Of a stretch of DNA of 46,567 nt, positions 1-7,629 are shown piece by piece. Numbering within the stretch: the first letter of the stretch is position 1; every line of letters starts with the position of its first letter. A program made the position numbers and the translations under genes. The notes below the pieces were generated by a model. It did no database searches. It saw nothing but the letters and a program-made list of their open reading frames with translations, and had not been told where the DNA came from. This DNA is from Synergistaceae bacterium (GTDB taxonomy: Bacteria > Synergistota > Synergistia > Synergistales > Aminobacteriaceae), in the NCBI GenBank assembly GCA_031277095.1, contig JAISLU010000087.1:1-46567 (forward strand), given 5' to 3'.

Positions 1-120
1 ATGCAGATGTTTTGTGCTTAAAAATAAGTAAAAAAAGCCTATTGAGGGAAATATTGAAAGCCTTCGTTGAAAACAGGATACAATACCTATAGTTCACAGG
101 ACTTAAGCCCCATGTAAAAA

Positions 121-129
121 TTATCCACA
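121..129 (+). promoter_or_regulatory. Single DnaA-box sequence TTATCCACA
   Basis: TTATCCACA at 121-129 is identical to the high-affinity E. coli DnaA box. It lies in AT-rich non-coding DNA about 50 bp before the likely def promoter. I see only one perfect copy in this spacer, so it could be a regulatory DnaA site, the edge of a box cluster cut by the window, or chance. Confidence 0.35.
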
Positions 130-174
130 TTTCTCTTCGAATTCTCTTCGCGGATTTGGGGTTCATAAACTGAC

Positions 175-209
175 TTGACTTGACTTGCAAGCACGATATC
201 CGATATATT
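175..209 (+). promoter_or_regulatory. Probable sigma70-type promoter of def-fmt with duplicated -35
   Basis: TTGACT at 180-185 and TATATT at 204-209 are separated by 18 bp. The 5-bp repeat that creates this -35 also makes a second TTGACT at 175-180, so the -35 hexamer is present twice in overlapping form. Transcription would begin near 216, about 90 bp before the chosen def start. Confidence 0.45.
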
Positions 210-306
210 TCTCTTGATTCGTCTTATTGGGCTTGAGCAGGATGCGAAGTTCAGGGGCGAGTATCTTGTCTCTATGTCAAGGCGTCGTGTATTTGGGGAG
301 GACGGC

Positions 307-846
307 ATGAAAGAAACGACAAAAGGAACAACGGCAGTGAAGACGAACGGAGAAGGGCTCAAAATAAGAATTTATCCCGACCCCGTTTTGAAAATGCCGG
401 CAACGCCTGTCGAGCGTTTCGACTCGGAGTTGTCCTCTTTTATCGACGAGATGCGCAGGGCGATGGCCTTGCGAGAAGGGGTGGGGCTGGCGGCGCCCCA
501 AGTCGGCGTTTCGAAAAAAATAGCCATCATAGATTACCATGACGTTTTTTATGTGTTGATCAACCCCCGGCTCCTAGAACAGGAGGGTGAACAGGAGGGT
601 GAAGAAGGGTGTCTCAGTTTCCCCGGCATCTACGCGGCCGTGAAACGCCCGGCGCGCGTGCAGGTCTCGGCACAGGACGTGACCGGTGTGGACCGGGTCT
701 ACGACGTGGAGGGTTTCACAGCCCGCGCCTTTTTACACGAAATGGACCACTTGGAAGGGAAACTTTTCATCGAACATCTTTCGACGTTGAAACGCGGAAT
801 GATACGTAAAAAGATGCGCAAGCGCGCCATAGGGGAGGACAACTGA
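307..846 (+). CDS. def: Peptide deformylase
   Basis: This metalloenzyme removes the N-formyl group from nascent proteins in the cytoplasm. All three family motifs are present: GVGLAAPQVG, EGCLSFPG (metal-ligand Cys) and HEMDHLEG (two His ligands and the catalytic Glu). From the ATG at 307 the protein has 179 residues, normal for the family. This start is chosen because GGGGAGGA lies four bases upstream; the frame opens earlier at a TTG (214) without such a site. Between motifs 1 and 2 there is a perfect 12-bp tandem duplication giving EQEGEQEGEEG, an acidic insertion just ahead of the EGCLS motif. The stop is immediately followed by the fmt start, the classic def-fmt pair. Confidence 0.96.
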   Translation: MKETTKGTTAVKTNGEGLKIRIYPDPVLKMPATPVERFDSELSSFIDEMRRAMALREGVGLAAPQVGVSKKIAIIDYHDVFYVLINPRLLEQEGEQEGEEGCLSFPGIYAAVKRPARVQVSAQDVTGVDRVYDVEGFTARAFLHEMDHLEGKLFIEHLSTLKRGMIRKKMRKRAIGEDN

Positions 847-1770
847 GTGAGGATGTGGTTCATCGGCAGCGGGGCCTTCGCCGCCGCCTGTCTCACGTAT
901 ATGAGCAAAAAACTCGCCTTCGAGAAAATCGTAACGGGGCATCCCACGAAATCCGGACGGGGCCTCAAAGAGAGCGTCTCGTGCGTCGAGCGGGCGGCCG
1001 ACGATTTGGGGCTTGCCGTGGAGCGCGCAGGGCCTTTGGCGCAGGAAGAAAACCTCGTGAGAGCCGTCACCTGCGCTCCGCCGGACGTGATTTTTGTCGT
1101 CGATTTCGGTCAGCTCATCAAAGAACCTTTTCTGAGCGCCCCCCGCTACGGCTGTCTCAACATACATCCCTCCCTGCTTCCCCGGTGGCGCGGAGCTGCC
1201 CCGATACAGCGGGCCCTGATGAACGGCGACACGGCGATCGGCGTGACGGTTTTCCGCCTGGTCGAGGAACTGGACGCCGGTCCCATATTGGCTCGCATGG
1301 AGCTTCCCGTGCCCCCCGAGGCGACATCGGCCGAATTGTTCGATATCCTTGCTTTGGCGGGTAGCCAAATCGCGGTCGTCGGTATAGAATCATTCATTGA
1401 TGGGAGTTATCAGTTTTCAGATCAAAATTCCGAATTCGCCACATACGCTGCTAAATTGACGAAAGAAGAGGCGCAGGTATCCTGGAATCAGAATTACCTT
1501 CTGTTGCACAACACGGTCAGGGCGCTTGCTTCATCGACGGGAGCCTTTGCGATGGTACTCGGCAAAAGAGTGAAATTGTGGCGAACGGTTCCGGTCGATA
1601 CCGAGGGAACACCCGGTGAAGTGCTTTATTTCTTGGATGGAGATCCTGTCATTGCATGCGAAGGAGGAGCGGTGCGCTTACAGGAGGTCCAAAACGAGGG
1701 CAAGCGCAAGATCAGCGGCGCGGATTGGGCCTGCGGGGGTAGGCTCAAGATGGGGGGGGTTTTGACATAA
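847..1770 (+). CDS. fmt: Methionyl-tRNA formyltransferase
   Basis: The enzyme formylates initiator Met-tRNA using 10-formyl-tetrahydrofolate. The 307-residue protein has the formyltransferase N-terminal fold (MWFIGSGAFAAACL), the active-site stretch HPSLLPRWRGAAPIQ with conserved Asn-Ile-His before it, the GVTVFRLVEELDAGPIL segment, and a C-terminal tRNA-binding domain. It starts at a GTG directly after the def stop, with AGGGGAGGA about six bases upstream at the end of def. Its stop overlaps the next start by one base (TAATG), so the next gene is probably translationally coupled. Confidence 0.96.
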   Translation: MRMWFIGSGAFAAACLTYMSKKLAFEKIVTGHPTKSGRGLKESVSCVERAADDLGLAVERAGPLAQEENLVRAVTCAPPDVIFVVDFGQLIKEPFLSAPRYGCLNIHPSLLPRWRGAAPIQRALMNGDTAIGVTVFRLVEELDAGPILARMELPVPPEATSAELFDILALAGSQIAVVGIESFIDGSYQFSDQNSEFATYAAKLTKEEAQVSWNQNYLLLHNTVRALASSTGAFAMVLGKRVKLWRTVPVDTEGTPGEVLYFLDGDPVIACEGGAVRLQEVQNEGKRKISGADWACGGRLKMGGVLT

Positions 1771-2636
1771 TGGAAGATGGTATTTTGGGTGATCTCGTAT
1801 CGTGTTATGAATGGCCCAAAACAATAGCCGTCACAGGCGCGCTTGGTTCCGGCAAAACCGAATTCGTATTGAACCTCGCAAGAGGTTTGAAAAAAAAAGG
1901 TAAAAACGTCACCATTGCAGACGCCGATATCATCAATCCTTATTTTTGTATCCGTCAGATAACAGAACCCCTCGAACGAGAGGGTTTTTCAATCCTAAAT
2001 CCTCCAGAGACCGCAAAATGGTCCGATATGTCCGTCATCAATCCCAGCATCGGAAACGCTATCGTCGGCAACGCCGATCACCTGGTCCTCGACGTCGGAG
2101 GAGACGCGGGCGGGGTCATGGCCCTGACTCAGTTCGAGCCGGACATCCAATCCGTCGGTTATCGCCTGTTGCTCATCGTCAACGCCTTCCGCCCCAAGAC
2201 CGCGACGCTCCAGGGTATCGCCCAGATGGCTTCCCGCATGGAGGTGCTTTGCGGCCTGACGGTCAATGCCCTCGTCAGCAACTCCCACTTGATGGAGGAC
2301 ACCACGGCGGAGGACGTGGTCCAGGGGCTCGATAGGGTGCTGGAGGCCGGAAGAAACATGAATTTGCCCGTCCTTTACGCCACCGTCGTTCCCGAGCTTT
2401 ACGAAGAAACGAAATTTTTGATAGAAAAATCTTCAATAGAAAAGTCTCCGATAACAAAGTTTCCAATAGAAAAATCTTTAATAGAAAAATCTTCAATAGG
2501 AAATCTTCCAATAGGAAATCTTCCAATAGGAAATCTTTCAATAGATAAGTTTTTGACGGAAAGAAACGAGGTTCCGCTCTGGCCGCTGACCCGCTTTATG
2601 AAGCGTCCGTGGGAAGGTTCCGAAATGTGGTCCTGA
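1770..2636 (+). CDS. Uncharacterised P-loop ATPase (SIMIBI/CobQ-MinD-like) linked to a 2-oxoacid oxidoreductase
   Basis: The 288-residue cytoplasmic protein has a Walker A motif GALGSGKT (residues 23-30), a switch-like DADIINPYF (51-59) and a Walker B-like VLDVGGDAGG (about 107-115), the layout of MinD/CobQ/ArsA-type NTPases. It overlaps fmt by one base and lies just upstream of the ferredoxin and oxidoreductase subunits, which suggests a role with that enzyme such as cofactor assembly; this is inference. From residue 217 to 261 the chain consists of nine pentapeptide repeats (pattern X-Ile-Glu/Gly-Lys/Asn-Ser/Leu), encoded by 15-bp units, followed by a normal-looking C-terminus (PLTRFMKRPWEGSEMWS). 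The repeat block seems inserted near the C-terminus of an otherwise compact ATPase. The exact function is unknown. Confidence 0.75.
   Translation: MEDGILGDLVSCYEWPKTIAVTGALGSGKTEFVLNLARGLKKKGKNVTIADADIINPYFCIRQITEPLEREGFSILNPPETAKWSDMSVINPSIGNAIVGNADHLVLDVGGDAGGVMALTQFEPDIQSVGYRLLLIVNAFRPKTATLQGIAQMASRMEVLCGLTVNALVSNSHLMEDTTAEDVVQGLDRVLEAGRNMNLPVLYATVVPELYEETKFLIEKSSIEKSPITKFPIEKSLIEKSSIGNLPIGNLPIGNLSIDKFLTERNEVPLWPLTRFMKRPWEGSEMWS
2418..2552 (+). repeat. Nine 15-bp in-frame tandem repeats
   Basis: Nine consecutive 15-bp units, of the type xxx-ATA-GAA-AAA-TCT changing to CCA-ATA-GGA-AAT-CTT, run without a break in reading frame. Adjacent units late in the array are identical (CCAATAGGAAATCTT twice), the early ones have diverged, so growth seems to have been stepwise. 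The array is far more AT-rich than the surrounding gene. Confidence 0.9.
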
Positions 2637-2701
2637 ATAGATTTCTTTACACAAAAGCACAAGAGGGGTATTAAAAATCAGCAAGAAGGGAGTCTTTTGT
2701 A

Positions 2702-2917
2702 ATGCCGAAGGGGCGCGTGACGGTTAGAGACGAATTTTGCAAGAGCTGCGGTCTGTGCGTGGCGGCTTGTCCCACAAAAGTCCTCAGGATATCCGAGCAT
2801 ATCAATCCGAAAGGACATCGCCCGGTGGAACAGTTCAAGGAGGGTTGCATAGGGTGCGCCCTATGCGCGAGAATTTGCCCGGACGTGGCGCTGTCCGTGT
2901 ATCGGATCGATAGTTAG
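2702..2917 (+). CDS. Ferredoxin-like delta subunit of 2-oxoacid:ferredoxin oxidoreductase
   Basis: This 71-residue protein carries two 4Fe-4S motifs, CKSCGLCVAACP and CIGCALCARICP, so it should hold two clusters and pass electrons from the thiamine-diphosphate subunit to free ferredoxin. Its size and position directly before the alpha, beta and gamma genes fit the delta (KorD/VorD-type) subunit. The ATG at 2702 has a GAAGGGAG site 11 bases upstream. Sixty-five bases separate it from the ATPase gene, so it may be co-transcribed with it. Confidence 0.88.
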   Translation: MPKGRVTVRDEFCKSCGLCVAACPTKVLRISEHINPKGHRPVEQFKEGCIGCALCARICPDVALSVYRIDS

Positions 2918-2941
2918 GTCATTTTGTCAGGAGGTGCGAAC

Positions 2942-4006
2942 ATGGCAAGGTCTTTGATGAAAGGGACGGAAGCGATCGCGGAGGCGGCTATTCAGGCCGG
3001 CTGCAAATATTTCTTCGGCTATCCCATAACGCCCCAAAACGAAATTCCGGAGTACATGTCGGCCCATTTGCCGAAGGTGGGGGGAATGTACGTACAGGGA
3101 GAAAGCGAGGTGGCCTCCATCAATATGGTGATGGGGGGGGCGGCTACGGGCTACAGGGTCATGACGACCTCGTCGAGCCCCGGTATTTCCCTCATGTCCG
3201 AGGGCATTTCCTACATCGCCATGGCGGAGCTTCCCTGCGTCATCGTCAACATTTCCCGCGGAGGGCCCGGTTTGGGGAACATTCTCCCGGCTCAGGCCGA
3301 CTACCGGCAGGCAACCAGCGGCGGAGGCCACGGCGACTACAACCTCATCGTGTTGGCTCCCGGCAACCTGCAGGAGGCCGTCAATTTGACGCAAGACGCT
3401 TTCGATCTCTCTCAAAAGTACCGCAACCCCGTTTTGATTTTGGCCGACGGGTTCATGGGGCAGATGATGGAGGCCGTCGAGATAAAACCGCGCAAGGCGG
3501 AGGACCCCTCCGTCAACGCGGAGTGGGCCCTGGGCTGGTGGAACGAAAGAGGCGGCAAGCACGTCACGATCTACAGCATGCACCTGGACCCCGACAAATT
3601 GGAGCCCCACAATACCCATTTGCAGAAAAAATACGCGCGTATCCGGGCAAACGAGGCCCGATTCGAACATTTCATGGTGGACGACGCGGAGTTGATCGTC
3701 ACTGCCTACGGAACCACCAGCCGCGTCTGCCGCTCCGCCATCAACAACGCCCGCGCCCAGGGCTATAAAGTGGGCATGGTGCGCCCCATAACCCTGTGGC
3801 CCTTCCCCTCCGCAGGGTACTCGGACCTGCCGAAGAGCGTGAAGGGCATTCTGGACGTGGAAATGAGCGCAGCCTTCCAGATGGTAGACGACGTGCGCCT
3901 GTCGACGCTGTGCGACCTGCCCATAACCACCACGGGACGTTGGGGCGGATATGCTCCGTCTGTGCGCCAGATCGAAGAGGCGTGCAAAGAGCTGCTCAAA
4001 AAGTAA
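2942..4006 (+). CDS. vorB: 2-oxoacid:ferredoxin oxidoreductase alpha subunit, VorB-like
   Basis: This 354-residue subunit belongs to the pyruvate/2-oxoacid:ferredoxin oxidoreductase alpha family. The opening, with GCKYFFGYPITPQNEIPEYM and then GESEVASINMV and TSSSPGISLMSEGISY, most resembles proteins named 3-methyl-2-oxobutanoate (2-ketoisovalerate) dehydrogenase VorB, as I recall them; a 2-oxoglutarate (KorA) role cannot be excluded. The reaction is oxidative decarboxylation of a 2-oxoacid to acyl-CoA with reduction of ferredoxin, as used in amino acid fermentation. I start at ATG 2942, behind AGGAGGTG (about seven bases), not at the TTG at 2924. It is followed by the beta gene after 13 bases. 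Confidence 0.88.
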   Translation: MARSLMKGTEAIAEAAIQAGCKYFFGYPITPQNEIPEYMSAHLPKVGGMYVQGESEVASINMVMGGAATGYRVMTTSSSPGISLMSEGISYIAMAELPCVIVNISRGGPGLGNILPAQADYRQATSGGGHGDYNLIVLAPGNLQEAVNLTQDAFDLSQKYRNPVLILADGFMGQMMEAVEIKPRKAEDPSVNAEWALGWWNERGGKHVTIYSMHLDPDKLEPHNTHLQKKYARIRANEARFEHFMVDDAELIVTAYGTTSRVCRSAINNARAQGYKVGMVRPITLWPFPSAGYSDLPKSVKGILDVEMSAAFQMVDDVRLSTLCDLPITTTGRWGGYAPSVRQIEEACKELLKK

Positions 4007-4019
4007 GGGGGTGCCTTGA

Positions 4020-4808
4020 ATGAGTGAAACTCAGGTTTTCAGTATGCCAAAGGTGTGGAACGAGAAAGTTCACACCCATTATTGCCCAGGCTGCACCCAC
4101 GGCGTGGCTCATCGCCTGGTGTGCGAGGCCATCGAAGAACTGGACATTCAAAACAGGACGGTAGGGATCGCCCCCGTCGGCTGCGCGGTGCTGATGCACC
4201 AATATCTGTACCTCGACATGATCGAGGCCGCCCATGGACGGGCTCCGGCCACGGCCACAGGCATAAAGGCCGTGCGTCCCGACAAGATCGTCTTCACGTA
4301 TCAGGGGGACGGGGACCTGGCCTCCATCGGAATGGGGGAGATCGTCCACATGATGAACCGCAGCCTGCCCTTGACCGTTATCTTCATCAATAACGCCATT
4401 TACGGGATGACCGGCGGTCAGATGGCCCCCACGACTCTTTTGGGTCAAAAATCCACCACAAGCCCCGCCGGCCGCGACGCGAAGGTGAACGGCTACCCCA
4501 TCCGCATGAGCGAGATGCTGGCGACTCTGGCGGGCCCCGCCTACATCGAGCGGGTGGCCCTGACCCAGCCCAAGTACATCATCAAGGCCAAGCAGGCCGT
4601 CCTCAAGGCGTTCAAGAACCAGGTGGAGGGCAAGGGCGTGTCCTTCGTCGAACTTCTTTCCACCTGTCCCACCAACTGGGGGATGCGCCCCTTGGATGCC
4701 TGCAAGTGGCTGGAGGAGAATATGATCTCTTACTATCCTTTGGGCGTCTTCAAAGATTTTCCGTCCTCGAAGACTTCTGCGGATACCTTAAATGGGACTT
4801 CAAATTAA
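4020..4808 (+). CDS. 2-oxoacid:ferredoxin oxidoreductase beta subunit (thiamine-diphosphate binding)
   Basis: This 262-residue protein has the thiamine-diphosphate signature GDGDLASIGMGE followed by the Asn-Asn of FINNAIYGMTGGQ, and the CPGC segment seen near the start of this family, which could contribute an Fe-S ligand. It pairs with the alpha subunit to form the active site. The start at 4020 follows AGGGGGTG by six bases. The next gene, gamma, begins 15 bases after the stop. VorA and KorB are the two plausible names; the sequence alone does not decide the substrate. Confidence 0.9.
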   Translation: MSETQVFSMPKVWNEKVHTHYCPGCTHGVAHRLVCEAIEELDIQNRTVGIAPVGCAVLMHQYLYLDMIEAAHGRAPATATGIKAVRPDKIVFTYQGDGDLASIGMGEIVHMMNRSLPLTVIFINNAIYGMTGGQMAPTTLLGQKSTTSPAGRDAKVNGYPIRMSEMLATLAGPAYIERVALTQPKYIIKAKQAVLKAFKNQVEGKGVSFVELLSTCPTNWGMRPLDACKWLEENMISYYPLGVFKDFPSSKTSADTLNGTSN

Positions 4809-4823
4809 AAGGGGGCGACGATC

Positions 4824-5372
4824 ATGGGGGACAAGTTCGAAAAGTCTTTGATTGCCGCCGGGTTTGGCGGACAGGGGCTGATGGTTTTGGGGCAGTTGGT
4901 GGCCTACACGGGTATCGAAGAAGGGCGCTATGTCTCATGGATTCCCTCCTACGGCCCGGAGATGCGGGGCGGTACCGCCAACTGCTGCGTCATCGTGTCC
5001 AGCGAGGAAATCGGGGCCCCGGTGGTGTCCGTGGCGGACGCCATCGTCGTCATGAACCAGCCTTCTTTCGACAAATTCAAAAACGACGTCAAAGAAGGAG
5101 GAATCCTGCTTTACAACAGCGATCTCATCAAGGCAGAGGGAGTGAGACCCGACGTCAAGGTCATCGCCGTGCCCGCCAACACCATTGCCATGAAGGCCGG
5201 AAGCGACAAGGTCGCCAACATCGTCATGCTGGGCGCCCTCGTGGCGGCGTCTGGGATCGTCGGAGACAAGACCTGTGTGGAAACCCTGAAAGAGAAACTG
5301 GGCAAGAAAAAGCCCGAGTATTTGCCCATGAACCTCTCCACCTACGAGCAGGGGAAAGCCCTGATCAAGTAA
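4824..5372 (+). CDS. 2-oxoacid:ferredoxin oxidoreductase gamma subunit
   Basis: This 182-residue protein shows the typical gamma-subunit opening GFGGQGLMVLGQLVA and the conserved SYGPEMRGGTANC segment, which contacts CoA in structurally known relatives. It completes a four-gene delta-alpha-beta-gamma set. The ATG at 4824 follows an AGGGGG site. A long hairpin terminator begins 32 bp after its stop, marking the end of the operon. Confidence 0.92.
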   Translation: MGDKFEKSLIAAGFGGQGLMVLGQLVAYTGIEEGRYVSWIPSYGPEMRGGTANCCVIVSSEEIGAPVVSVADAIVVMNQPSFDKFKNDVKEGGILLYNSDLIKAEGVRPDVKVIAVPANTIAMKAGSDKVANIVMLGALVAASGIVGDKTCVETLKEKLGKKKPEYLPMNLSTYEQGKALIK

Positions 5373-5403
5373 GACGAACCGGCTGCGAGACAGACAGGCG
5401 GAC

Positions 5404-5446
5404 AAAGCGCGAAAGGACGGGGCTTCCCTCGTTCTTTCGCGCTTTT
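5404..5446 (+). terminator. Long hairpin terminator after the oxidoreductase operon
   Basis: A perfect 12-bp stem (AAAGCGCGAAAG at 5404-5415 with CTTTCGCGCTTT at 5434-5445) continues inward through seven further pairs, two of them G-U besides one at the junction, to a CTTC loop at 5423-5426. Four Ts follow or overlap the right arm. The tig -10 hexamer lies just eight bases downstream. Confidence 0.8.
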
Positions 5447-5458
5447 AGGTGGTATAAT
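5430..5458 (+). promoter_or_regulatory. Promoter of the tig cluster
   Basis: A consensus -10 hexamer TATAAT is at 5453-5458, 37 bp before the tig start. The region 15-17 bp upstream gives only weak -35 matches (TTCTTT at 5432-5437) and lies within the right arm of the preceding terminator, so promoter and terminator overlap physically. Confidence 0.55.
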
Positions 5459-5494
5459 ACCCGCGGTCAATAGGTCGAAAGGAGTAAAAGGGTC

Positions 5495-6982
5495 ATGAAG
5501 ACGGAGTTATTGGGGCAAGAAAAAAATCTCGTTACGATAAAAGTGGAGTTCGAGGCAGAAGAATTTACGGCAAGCCTCGACAAAACCATGCAAGAAATAC
5601 AGCAGAAAGTCAACGTTCCAGGATTCCGCAAAGGTCATGTCCCTCGCAGAGTTTTGGAGATGCGTCTCGGCAAGTCTCAGTTTTACGCCGAGTCCCTCGA
5701 AAAAATGATGCCTCGAGCGATAGAACAAATTGTCGGCGATTACGACTTGGATACCTTGGGGCCTCCTTCCTTCGCCCTTAAAATGGACAGTATCCGCGAG
5801 GGAGAGCCTTTGGTGTGCGAGCTGGTCTTCGAGGTGATCCCCGAGGTCTCCCTGCCGGAGCTGGAGAGCATCGAAGTGGAGAAACTCCGCCCCAAATTGA
5901 CGGACGAAATGGTCCAAGAAGCGCTGAAAGAACTTCAAAAGATCTGTTCTACGCTGGCCCCCGTTTCACGCCCTATCGGTGAAGACGACGTGGTTCACGC
6001 CACCTCGATCGTGTATCTCGCGGACACCGATGACCATCGAGAGAAAGACGACACGCCCCAGGAAAATGTTTTCGACTTGGGCGACTCCCTTATCAGAAGG
6101 GAAATAAAAGAGGCCCTTCTGGGGAAAAGCCCGGGGGAAAAAACCTCCGTGGAGTTTGTGGTCGATAAAGGGAACGCCGATAAAAGGGTGGCGGGTCGAA
6201 AAATCCATTACGACATCACCATCGACCGGATAGAAGAGCGTATTCTCCCCCCAATGACAAAGGGGTTTTATAAACAGGCCCTGCAAATGGATATCGACTC
6301 CGAAGAGGACTTCCGAGCAGAACTGAAAAAAAAGCTGCTTCCGGGCCTGGACGAAGAATTTACGAACGAGGCCGCCCTTACGGCTATCGACAGGATTGTC
6401 GAAATATCCGAGGTGGAAATTCCCGATACCCTTTTGAACCGTCAGATCAAGCGTCAGAAGCAGCAAGACGAGGAAGCGTGCAAGCAGCGTTTCGATTCGA
6501 GCATAGAAGAGTACCTTCGTAACACATCCGTCAGTTTGGCCGATTACGAAGAGGATGTGCGGGAAAAATCCCGGCACGCCCTACACCGGGCCTTGGTGGT
6601 GGATGCCCTGAGAAAGAAATTCGACGTGGAGGTGAGCCGGGAGGACCTGGAAGCGAAAATCTTTGACATTGCCCACCTCAATGGAGTCAGGCCGGAGATT
6701 GTAAGAGCGGCGTTCAGCAAAAACCAGGACCAATTGCAGCAGTTGACCAACGAGTTGCGTGACTCCAAACTTACCGCGGTGATCCGGGAGAAGGTCAAGT
6801 TCAAAGAGGTAGACAAATTCACGGCAAACGAATTAAGGGCAGAGAAATTGAAAACAGAGAAATTGAAAACAGAGAAATTGAAAGCAGATAAATCGGAGGC
6901 GAAAGAATTGTCCCGGGCGATGGAAATCGCGCCAGCGGAATTGTCTGCTGTCAATGGGGCAACAATAGAGGGAGGGGAATAA
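5495..6982 (+). CDS. tig: Trigger factor, ribosome-associated chaperone
   Basis: Trigger factor binds the ribosome exit site and shields nascent chains. The 495-residue protein has the ribosome-docking signature GFRKGHVP near residue 45, a central peptidyl-prolyl isomerase-like domain (about 150-250, weakly conserved) and a helical C-terminal chaperone domain. It is longer than the usual 430-450 residues mainly because of a C-terminal tail with three copies of the pentapeptide EKLKT (variant third copy EKLKA), charged and probably helical. Start ATG 5495 lies after AAAGGAG at a spacing of 11 bases. It leads tig-clpP-clpX-lon, with clpP two bases after its stop. Confidence 0.96.
   Translation: MKTELLGQEKNLVTIKVEFEAEEFTASLDKTMQEIQQKVNVPGFRKGHVPRRVLEMRLGKSQFYAESLEKMMPRAIEQIVGDYDLDTLGPPSFALKMDSIREGEPLVCELVFEVIPEVSLPELESIEVEKLRPKLTDEMVQEALKELQKICSTLAPVSRPIGEDDVVHATSIVYLADTDDHREKDDTPQENVFDLGDSLIRREIKEALLGKSPGEKTSVEFVVDKGNADKRVAGRKIHYDITIDRIEERILPPMTKGFYKQALQMDIDSEEDFRAELKKKLLPGLDEEFTNEAALTAIDRIVEISEVEIPDTLLNRQIKRQKQQDEEACKQRFDSSIEEYLRNTSVSLADYEEDVREKSRHALHRALVVDALRKKFDVEVSREDLEAKIFDIAHLNGVRPEIVRAAFSKNQDQLQQLTNELRDSKLTAVIREKVKFKEVDKFTANELRAEKLKTEKLKTEKLKADKSEAKELSRAMEIAPAELSAVNGATIEGGE
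6842..6886 (+). repeat. Three 15-bp in-frame repeats in the tig tail
   Basis: Three tandem copies of GAGAAATTGAAAACA (the last with one change) encode [15 protein letters not shown]. Unit length and style match the repeat array in the P-loop ATPase gene at 2.4 kb. Confidence 0.9.
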
Positions 6983-6984
6983 AA

Positions 6985-7572
6985 GTGTCTTATTTCAGCA
7001 TTCCCTATGTCATCGAGCAGACGGGACGAGGCGAGCGGGCTTACGATATTTACAGCCGTCTTTTGAAGGACAGGATCGTTTTCCTGGGCACGGAGGTGCA
7101 TGACGACATCGCCAACGTGATCGTCGCCCAATTGCTCTTTTTGGAGAGCGAAGATCCGGAAAAAGACATCCACCTTTACATCAACAGCCCTGGAGGCAGC
7201 GTAACAGCGGGGCTCGCCATCTACGACACGATGCGGTACATCAAAAGTCCCGTTTCCACCATCTGCATTGGCCTGGCCGCCAGCATGGCCGCCGTGCTTT
7301 TGGCGGGGGGAGCCGCCGGCAAGCGCATCGCCCTCCCCAACGCGGAGGTGCTGATCCATCAGCCGATGGGCGGTGCCCGCGGTCAGGCCAGCGACATCGA
7401 GATCCACGCGCGCAATATTCTGCGCACTCGCGACCAGATCAACAGGATTCTCGCCGCCCACACGGGGCAAAAGGTCGAGAAAGTCGCGGCCGACACGGAC
7501 AGAGACAATTTTATGACGGCAAGCGAGGCTTTGGCCTATGGACTCATCGACAAGGTTCTCGAGACCCGTTGA
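6985..7572 (+). CDS. clpP: ATP-dependent Clp protease proteolytic subunit
   Basis: The 195-residue serine peptidase forms the tetradecameric chamber used with ClpX. The catalytic Ser is residue 100 (GLAASMAA), the His is residue 125 (IHQPMGG), and the third residue lies in TDRDNF. The oxyanion-hole segment [11 protein letters not shown] is intact. It starts at a GTG preceded by GGGAGGGGAA, two bases after the tig stop. clpX follows after about 57 bp. Confidence 0.97.
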   Translation: MSYFSIPYVIEQTGRGERAYDIYSRLLKDRIVFLGTEVHDDIANVIVAQLLFLESEDPEKDIHLYINSPGGSVTAGLAIYDTMRYIKSPVSTICIGLAASMAAVLLAGGAAGKRIALPNAEVLIHQPMGGARGQASDIEIHARNILRTRDQINRILAAHTGQKVEKVAADTDRDNFMTASEALAYGLIDKVLETR

Positions 7573-7629
7573 ATTCCCTTGGGTTTTTTCCGGAATCTCG
7601 CAATCAATACGCTTTCTTTGGAGGGTATG

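Larger units (their letters stand above)
1..306. other. Non-coding region at left edge, upstream of def
   Basis: I see no credible gene here. The open frames on both strands are antisense shadows or upstream extensions of def. The stretch is AT-rich and holds one perfect DnaA-box 9-mer, a short run of 5-bp repeats and a promoter-like pair of hexamers, each listed separately. Confidence 0.6.

Noticed and set aside
2418-2552. Possible CRISPR-like array
   Set aside because: Units of 15 bp are contiguous with no spacers and lie in a reading frame. No cas genes are seen anywhere in the window.
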